In this document: positions 6,423-10,647 of the stretch, piece after piece
How the letters are laid out: the number at the start of each line of letters is the position of its first letter
How positions within the stretch are numbered: position 1 is the stretch's first letter
Source of the DNA: Rubrobacteraceae bacterium
Lineage (GTDB): Bacteria > Actinomycetota > Rubrobacteria > Rubrobacterales > Rubrobacteraceae
DNA length: 10,647 nt
Assembly: GCA_013698525.1 (NCBI GenBank)
Contig: JACCSM010000512.1
Location: 1 to 10,647 of the forward strand
Direction of reading: 5' to 3'
Made by a program: the position numbers and the translations under genes
Notes under the pieces: model-generated
Told to the model about the DNA's origin: nothing
What the model saw: only the letters and a program-made list of their open reading frames with translations
The model's database searches: none

Positions 6423-7082
6423 GTTACTGCGAACGGCGGGCAAAGTAGCGATACAGGAAGGATAGAGGCCTTCTCAGACGGGGTGTTCGCCATTGCGATC
6501 ACGCTCCTCATCATAGAGATCGGGGTTCCGCATGTGGTAGGCACGGAATCTCTTTCCGAGAAGCTCGTCGAGTTGTGGCCTTCGTATCTCGGGTACGCGA
6601 TCAGCTTCCTCGTCATCGGCACCGTCTGGGCGAACCACCACAACCGTTTCAGCCTGATCGTACGCTCAGACCACATCCTTCTCTTCCTGAACATCGTGTT
6701 CTTGATGTGCGTGGCCTTTATCCCCTTTCCCACGGCCCTGCTCGCCGACTATATACCAGGAACCGACGAGCACCGGACTACCGCCGTCGCCGTGTACAGT
6801 GGCACGCTGGCCGTTACTGCCGTCTTCTTCACCATGCTCTGGCTCTACGCCGCCGGGAACCACCGCCTCATAGATAGGGAGCTCGACCCTCTCTTGCTGC
6901 GTACCATGACGCGCCGCTACGTGCTCGGCACGATCCTCTACATCATGGCCTTCGCGCTCGCCTTCGTCAGCCCGACGGCGAGCCTGGCGCTGATCGTCGT
7001 CCTCGCCCTGATCTTCGTCTTGCCAGAACCGGAGGGCTCCAGAAGCACCCGCCGGACCAGACGACGCTCCGAAAGGGGGTGA
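6423..7082 (+). CDS. TMEM175-family potassium channel (DUF1211), start codon apparently GTT
   Basis: The bacterial TMEM175 family forms six-helix subunits of tetrameric K+-selective channels in the cytoplasmic membrane. The signature RxxxFSD is present as RIEAFSDGVFAIAIT, followed by hydrophobic helices near residues 21-36, 54-72, 84-106, 121-143, 168-184 and 187-201 and a basic tail ending RRSERG. The first ordinary start in frame is GTG 6483, but it would cut off the RIEAFSDG motif. The frame is open upstream to a TAG at 6390-6392. The best position for a start is 6423, 5 nt after GAGGGAG (6411-6417), giving TANGGQSSDTGRIEAFSDG after the first residue (219 in total, normal family length). 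That codon is GTT, one change from GTG. It is either a non-standard start, a mutation or a sequence error. Confidence 0.85.
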   Translation, partial: VTANGGQSSDTGRIEAFSDGVFAIAITLLIIEIGVPHVVGTESLSEKLVELWPSYLGYAISFLVIGTVWANHHNRFSLIVRSDHILLFLNIVFLMCVAFIPFPTALLADYIPGTDEHRTTAVAVYSGTLAVTAVFFTMLWLYAAGNHRLIDRELDPLLLRTMTRRYVLGTILYIMAFALAFVSPTASLALIVVLALIFVLPEPEGSRSTRRTRRRSERG

Positions 7083-7104
7083 ACCGGAAGGTCCGAACCC
7101 TCGG

Positions 7105-7998
7105 CTATCTACTTCTCGCGAGGTAGACGCCACAGAGGATCACGACTGCGCCGACGAGTTGTTCGAGTCCGAAGTCCTCGCCGAGGAGGACGATGCCCGT
7201 GGTCACCCCTGTCAGGGTGACGAGGTACTGGTAGATCAGGACGCGGTTCGCCCCGACGTGGGAGACTCCATACCCCCAGGCGGCGAAGCCGAAGGCCGAG
7301 GAGCAGAGCGCAGAATAGGCCGCCGCTGCCCACGTCAGGCCGTCCAGGGAACCGACATCGAGACCACCAGGATCGAGGGCTGCGAGCGGGAAGGCCGCGA
7401 GGCCGCCGAGGGTCATAGCGTAGGCAGCGAGGGCAACGGGAGAGTAGCGTTGCAGAAGTGAGAGCGAGAGGACGGTGTAGGAGCCCCAAAACACGGCAGC
7501 GACCAGTATGAGGGCGTCGCCGAGAAGGCTCGTGCCCGCGAACTCGAGCCCGCCGTACACGATGAACCCGACCCCGAGGAGGGAGAGTCCTATCCCGAGG
7601 ATGCCAGCCAGCCTCGGCCGCTCGAGCCCGAGTGCGAATCCGAGGAGCATCCCCCACACTGGGGCAGTCGAGTAGACAAGGGCCGTGTTCGCCGCCGTCG
7701 TCAGGCTCACCCCGATGGTGAATACCGTCTGGGTGAGGGTAACGCCTACCACCCCGAGGCCGAGAACAGCGAGGAAGTCCTCGCGGCGCAGGCGACTCCC
7801 AGGTTCGAGGAAGGGCACGAAAAGGAGCAGCAGGAGACCGGCCAGGGTGAAGCGCGTTGCGGCGAAGAGGATCGGCGGGACGCTCTCGACGACGATCTTG
7901 ACTGCCGTGAAGTTGGTCCCGAAGAAGAAGACCGTCAACAGCAGCGCGGCCTCGACAGGAGTCGAGGCCCGCTGCTTCGGTTCCTCCTCGGTGGTCAA
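7105..7998 (-). CDS. EamA/DMT-superfamily transporter
   Basis: A 297-residue inner-membrane permease with ten predicted hydrophobic helices in two tandem EamA repeats (about residues 15-145 and 160-296). The first repeat has FFFGTNFTAVKIVVESVPP and ATRFTLAG and the second AVFWGSYTVLSLSLLQRYSP, both family-like. Members move amino acids, metabolites or drugs outward; the substrate cannot be told from sequence. The start is TTG 7998 (TTG ACC ACC GAG), with a weak GAGGG about 7-9 nt upstream, only 13 nt after the M42 peptidase stop, so the two are in one operon. It converges with the channel gene, 22 nt apart, with no obvious shared terminator. Pairing with a peptidase hints at amino-acid or peptide-product export (inference). 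Confidence 0.92.
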   Translation of the reverse strand: MTTEEEPKQRASTPVEAALLLTVFFFGTNFTAVKIVVESVPPILFAATRFTLAGLLLLLFVPFLEPGSRLRREDFLAVLGLGVVGVTLTQTVFTIGVSLTTAANTALVYSTAPVWGMLLGFALGLERPRLAGILGIGLSLLGVGFIVYGGLEFAGTSLLGDALILVAAVFWGSYTVLSLSLLQRYSPVALAAYAMTLGGLAAFPLAALDPGGLDVGSLDGLTWAAAAYSALCSSAFGFAAWGYGVSHVGANRVLIYQYLVTLTGVTTGIVLLGEDFGLEQLVGAVVILCGVYLARSR

Positions 7999-8011
7999 CG
8001 GGAGCCCTCGG

Positions 8012-9070
8012 TCAACGGACCAGGTTCGTCTCCGCGCTAAGGGTCTTTATGTAGGCGGAGATCACACGGGCGCAATTCTCTACGTCTTCTACGTCGACGA
8101 CCTCGTTTGGAGAGTGCATGTAGCGGTTCGGGCACGAGACGAGTCCCGTCGCGATTCCGGCCCTTGTGAACTGTATGGCGTCAGCGTCGGTCCCTGTCGA
8201 GCGCGAGTCGGCCTCAAGCGTGTAGGAGATGTTCTCGCCCTCCGCCGCCGCTATGAGGCCTTCCGAGACGATGGGCGAGATGTTCGTCGCCCGTTTCAGC
8301 ACGGGGCCGCTGCCCAAGGAGTGATCCCCGTGCTCGTTCTTGGATACGCCGGGGGTGTCCGTAGCGTGGGTCACGTCAACGGTGATGGCCGCGTCGGGGT
8401 CGAGCCCGAAGGCAGCCCCGCGGGCGCCGTAGAGACCTATCTCCTCTTGCACGCAGGCCACGGCCACGACCTCGGCACCGAGATCATCCTCATCTGAGAG
8501 CAACCTCAGGGCCTCGAGTACCACGAACGCGCCCATTCGGTTATCCACAGAGCGGGAGGCTATTCGCCCGTTCGGAAGCTCCACGAGGTCCTGGTCGATC
8601 ACGCCAACGTCCCCGACGCGGACCATGCCACTGGCCTCCTCAGCGTCTTTGGCGCCCACGTCGATCCAGAGACTCTTTATCTCGGAGACCTTCTTGCGCT
8701 CATCGGGCTCCATAACGTGGATAGCCTTCTTGCCGATCACCCCGGCAATCTCGCCGCCCTTTGCGAGCAACCGGATGCGCTGTCCCACGAGGACCTGCGG
8801 GTCCCAGCCGCCAACGCCGGTAAAGCGGAGCAAGCCGTTCTCCTCAATGTGGGTGACCATCACCCCGATCTCGTCGATGTGCCCGGCGAGCATGACCTTC
8901 GGTGAGCCGCCCGTGCCGATGCTGGCGAAGGAGTTTCCCATCCTATCGCCCCTGACCTCGGCGAACTTCTCGGCCTCTTCTCTCCAGACTTTCGCGGCGG
9001 CCTCCTCGTAGCCGCTGGGCCCTGGCATCGAGAGCAGCCTCTTCAGAAAATCGTACGACGCGTCCCTCAT
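8012..9070 (-). CDS. M42-family metallo-aminopeptidase (glutamyl aminopeptidase / FrvX-like)
   Basis: A 352-residue cytosolic dinuclear-metal aminopeptidase, of a family that forms large tetrahedral complexes degrading short peptides. The expected ligands and catalytic residues are all visible: His64 and Asp66 in LAGHIDEIG, Asp176 in SVDNRMGAF, the pair Glu209-Glu210 in VQEEIGLYGARG, Asp232 in VDVTHATD and His319 in NRYMHSPNE. The start is ATG 9070, preceded by GAAAGGA at good spacing; an in-frame start 11 codons further up (9103) would lie in the T tract of the leader terminator and lacks a ribosome site. The EamA transporter follows after 13 nt. A terminator hairpin sits in its leader about 30 nt before the start. 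Substrate specificity is not predictable. Confidence 0.95.
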   Translation of the reverse strand: MRDASYDFLKRLLSMPGPSGYEEAAAKVWREEAEKFAEVRGDRMGNSFASIGTGGSPKVMLAGHIDEIGVMVTHIEENGLLRFTGVGGWDPQVLVGQRIRLLAKGGEIAGVIGKKAIHVMEPDERKKVSEIKSLWIDVGAKDAEEASGMVRVGDVGVIDQDLVELPNGRIASRSVDNRMGAFVVLEALRLLSDEDDLGAEVVAVACVQEEIGLYGARGAAFGLDPDAAITVDVTHATDTPGVSKNEHGDHSLGSGPVLKRATNISPIVSEGLIAAAEGENISYTLEADSRSTGTDADAIQFTRAGIATGLVSCPNRYMHSPNEVVDVEDVENCARVISAYIKTLSAETNLVR

Positions 9071-9101
9071 ATTGGTCCTTTCTATGGTAGAAGCGAGTCT
9101 C

Positions 9102-9122
9102 AAAAAGAGCGCCCAAAGGCGC
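9102..9122 (-). terminator. intrinsic terminator in the M42 peptidase leader
   Basis: On the minus strand GCGCC, loop TTTG, GGCGC, then TC and TTTTT: a short GC stem with a clean T run ending about 31 nt before the peptidase ATG. It either stops transcripts arriving from the hypothetical gene upstream (its stop is 225 nt away) or, if the peptidase promoter lies upstream of it, acts as an attenuator. Confidence 0.6.
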
Positions 9123-9346
9123 CATTAACAGGTTACCCAAAGTTCGAGCAGATCACTCCCAAGGGTCCGCCGGTCTCTGCCAATCACGGGAGCTTATCAG
9201 CTTGGCAGCTTTCAGCACGCCGCCTGACGGCGGCTCTCAGCAACTCAGCCGGACAATACGCCCGAGACTCGGAAGAATCTCCGAGGGGTGCTCCCGCGCG
9301 ACAGGGCGAGGCCTATGGACGAACGAAGCTGACCAGCTGAAGTGCT
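9123..9346. other. intergenic region with small hairpin
   Basis: No gene was seen in either strand. A perfect small hairpin GCCGCC-TGAC-GGCGGC lies at 9219-9234 but has no T tract on either strand. The promoter for the peptidase is expected here on the minus strand; no clear -35/-10 pair was found. Confidence 0.4.
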
Positions 9347-9889
9347 TTACAACACTGGCCTTCTGTCTACGGTGAGCGGAGATTTGAGCCCGGGGTCCTC
9401 TAGGAAGGCGTCCTGGGTCTCATCGAAGAGGTCAGCGGGGACCATGGCCAGCGCTAGGGCGAAGCCTTCATGAAAGGCCGCTTCCCACTCTTCAGCGAAG
9501 CTCTCTGGGAGGCCCATGGCGAGAAGGTTCTTCATAAGATGCGGCCTGCGATGGTAGACGATGAGGCCGATGATGGCTGCCAGGGTCATGAAGGCCTGTA
9601 CGGTGATCCCGGTCGGTAGATGGACTGCACCCATGAGGACGCTCACGGCCGTCACCCCGAGGTACGTGCTGACGAACTCGAACCACTGCGTCCGCGAGAG
9701 CCCTGACTCGACCCTGCGCGTTCTGACACCAGGGAGCGTAACGCTCACGAGGCGTTCGTCCTTGCGCCGCGAGAGCACCAGGAGCGAATCGACAGGAATG
9801 TCCACGTCTTCCAGCCGCTCGTCCAGGGCTTTCAGCGACCGCAGGTCCTGCGCGACGGCCCCGACAGTGTAGTAACGTGGAATGCTCAT
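9347..9889 (-). CDS. hypothetical membrane protein with two TM segments
   Basis: 180 residues. The N-terminal part (about 1-66) looks like a soluble alpha/beta unit: YYTVGAVAQDLRSLKALDERLED, then DSLLVLSRRKDERLVSVTL. This recalls the small domain of general stress protein 17M / YflT-type proteins (weak resemblance from memory). Two hydrophobic segments follow at about residues 75-90 and 96-112, then a basic stop and a C-terminal helical, acidic region (FAEEWEAAFHEGFALALAM). I do not recognise a characterised family. The start is ATG 9889. No convincing Shine-Dalgarno precedes it, but a TGGTAGAAT extended -10 lies 9 nt upstream, so the message is probably leaderless or nearly so. It stands alone, 100 nt from its upstream neighbour. 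Confidence 0.8.
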   Translation of the reverse strand: MSIPRYYTVGAVAQDLRSLKALDERLEDVDIPVDSLLVLSRRKDERLVSVTLPGVRTRRVESGLSRTQWFEFVSTYLGVTAVSVLMGAVHLPTGITVQAFMTLAAIIGLIVYHRRPHLMKNLLAMGLPESFAEEWEAAFHEGFALALAMVPADLFDETQDAFLEDPGLKSPLTVDRRPVL

Positions 9890-9898
9890 GCTCTGTCG

Positions 9899-9907
9899 AT
9901 TCTACCA
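9899..9907 (-). promoter_or_regulatory. extended -10 promoter for the two-TM hypothetical protein
   Basis: On the minus strand TGGTAGAAT reads as an extended -10 (TGN plus TAGAAT). Its downstream edge is 9 nt before the ATG at 9889, which would put the transcription start at or within 3 nt of the start codon. No good -35 is seen, as is common for extended -10 sites. Confidence 0.45.
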
Positions 9908-9988
9908 GCGATTTCGGCCGGTCTTACCCAAGCAGTGTCAGGGAAAGTATGTGCGATTCAGCGGCCCATCTTGGCGGTCGTGATCGTC

Positions 9989-10621
9989 TCAGTCGGCGGC
10001 CCGGACGATCCTCGCCTCGAGCGTGCCGAACTCCTCGTCCGTAACCCACTCGAAGGTGTTCCCAAGCTCGTCCCTCGCCAGGCTCAGGAGCCTTCCCTTA
10101 CCATCTACGTATTCGGCCTCCACAGGCAGGTCGGTGACGTCGCCGACCTCCTCCTCGTCGACCACCTCCCCCTCCCCGTTGTAGATGGTCTCAAGGATGC
10201 GGCCAGACCCGTCAACGCTGCGCCGGGTCGCCGGACCTGCCTCGTCGGCCCGATACGCGGGCCGGCCGCCAAGCCCGCTGGCCAGCCGCTTGACCAGCTC
10301 GCTCGCTCGCTCTCTCTCCCGCACGTCTTCGATTGTGATCCTGAGCGCCACCTCGACGATCTCGGAATTGGAGGTGTGAATATCCTCCTGACGCTGCAGG
10401 TCGAGCCGAAGCCTGTCTAGCTCTCTACCGACCTGTTTGGAGAGGTTGAACGTCGTACCCACCAGCCAGGGTTGATCCTCCCAGGAGATCGTGCCTTCAC
10501 CGGCCGAAGTAGGCGAGGCTGTTCCTGTCTCGACGTCGTGAGGTCCGGCACTCTCCCCAACAAGGATGGTTCCCATGAGGTCTTCCGGCACTTTTCTTCC
10601 CTTTGCCATGTCCTCTTTCAT
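9989..10621 (-). CDS. hypothetical protein with a ribbon-helix-helix-like segment
   Basis: 210 residues, no membrane segment or signal. Residues 1-50 are polar and probably disordered. Residues about 55-100 read like a ribbon-helix-helix DNA-binding unit: strand TTFNLSKQV, helix GRELDRLRLDLQRQ, then NSEIVEVALRITIEDV, the place where RHH proteins have SxSE(I/L)xxxAL. The region between the helices is longer than usual. A C-terminal beta-rich acidic domain (about 134-205) contains GRILETIYNGEGEVVDEE and ARDELGNTFEWVTDEEFG, which I do not recognise. The start ATG 10621 overlaps the stop of the upstream frame (ATGA) with GGGAG right next to it. ATG 10609 (MAKGRK) after AAAGAGG is the alternative. 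RHH proteins are often repressors or partition adaptors; which applies here cannot be told. Confidence 0.75.
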   Translation of the reverse strand: MKEDMAKGRKVPEDLMGTILVGESAGPHDVETGTASPTSAGEGTISWEDQPWLVGTTFNLSKQVGRELDRLRLDLQRQEDIHTSNSEIVEVALRITIEDVRERERASELVKRLASGLGGRPAYRADEAGPATRRSVDGSGRILETIYNGEGEVVDEEEVGDVTDLPVEAEYVDGKGRLLSLARDELGNTFEWVTDEEFGTLEARIVRAAD

Positions 10622-10647
10622 CTCCCTTTCGCGAGCCGCTCGGCCAG
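10618..10647 (-). CDS. C-terminal end of a gene running out of the window
   Basis: The last nine codons read LAERLAKGR and end in a TGA that overlaps the ATG of the RHH-like gene (ATGA). This overlap and the arginine/lysine-rich helical tail make it a likely real upstream gene in the same operon, but too little is visible to name it. Confidence 0.4.
   Translation of the reverse strand: MAERLAKGR

Noticed and set aside
9219..9234. GCCGCC/GGCGGC hairpin as a terminator of the hypothetical gene
   Set aside because: There is no T tract on either strand; only six base pairs in GC-rich DNA.
9894..9920. A third TGTCGA element on the plus strand
   Set aside because: There is no CGTC or CGAC at 16-18 nt downstream (it reads GCCG) and no plus-strand gene follows; the bases lie in the promoter region of a minus-strand gene.
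1..10647. CRISPR arrays, rRNA, tRNA, insertion sequences or phage genes
   Set aside because: No repeated spacers, transposase motifs, terminal repeats of IS type or tRNA-like cloverleaf sequences were seen by eye; a covariance-model scan was not possible.

Overview
The window is high-GC DNA with frequent TTG and GTG starts and short same-strand operons. Protein features, such as the membrane protein ending in VSLWLRPP, the primary-like sigma factor and the mycelial-type ECF42/DGPF module, suggest an actinobacterium, most likely a Rubrobacter-like lineage. This is an inference from remembered family resemblance; no search was run.

Layout. Positions 1-1740 are a low-density stretch on the minus strand that looks like decaying coding sequence: a possible frameshifted small ORF, a membrane sensor-like gene that has lost its N-terminus, and an NTF2/SnoaL-like gene that has lost its first helix. 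Positions 1818-3763 (plus) are a two-gene operon: a primary-like sigma-70 factor whose stop codon overlaps (ATGA) the start of a membrane-anchored HtrA-type serine protease, closed by a strong hairpin at 3802-3833. Positions 3840-4077 hold a perfect 16-bp inverted repeat and a promoter. Positions 4078-6332 (plus) are an ECF42 sigma module: a DGPF/YCII-domain protein, then the ECF42 sigma factor with its long C-terminal extension, then a dihydrofolate-reductase-like (RibD C-terminal) protein. Near-identical ECF42-type promoters (TGTCGA-like element, 17 nt, CGTC) with a shared leader precede both the DGPF gene and the reductase gene, so the module should be self-activating and should also switch on the reductase. 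The sigma gene itself carries an apparent one-base insertion (a GGGG run at 4465-4468) early in its coding region.

Positions 6423-7082 (plus) encode a TMEM175-family potassium channel whose expected GTG start reads GTT. It converges with a minus-strand pair, an M42 metallo-aminopeptidase followed 13 nt later by an EamA/DMT transporter. The M42 leader contains an intrinsic terminator that could act as an attenuator. The right end (9347-10647, minus) holds a two-TM hypothetical protein with a likely leaderless promoter and a ribbon-helix-helix-like protein translationally coupled to a gene that runs out of the window.

Main points: the two-promoter ECF42 regulon written out in one locus, the frameshift in its sigma factor, a sigma-HtrA operon whose sigma has unusual promoter-contact residues, and a cluster of small lesions across several genes that could be real decay or assembly error.
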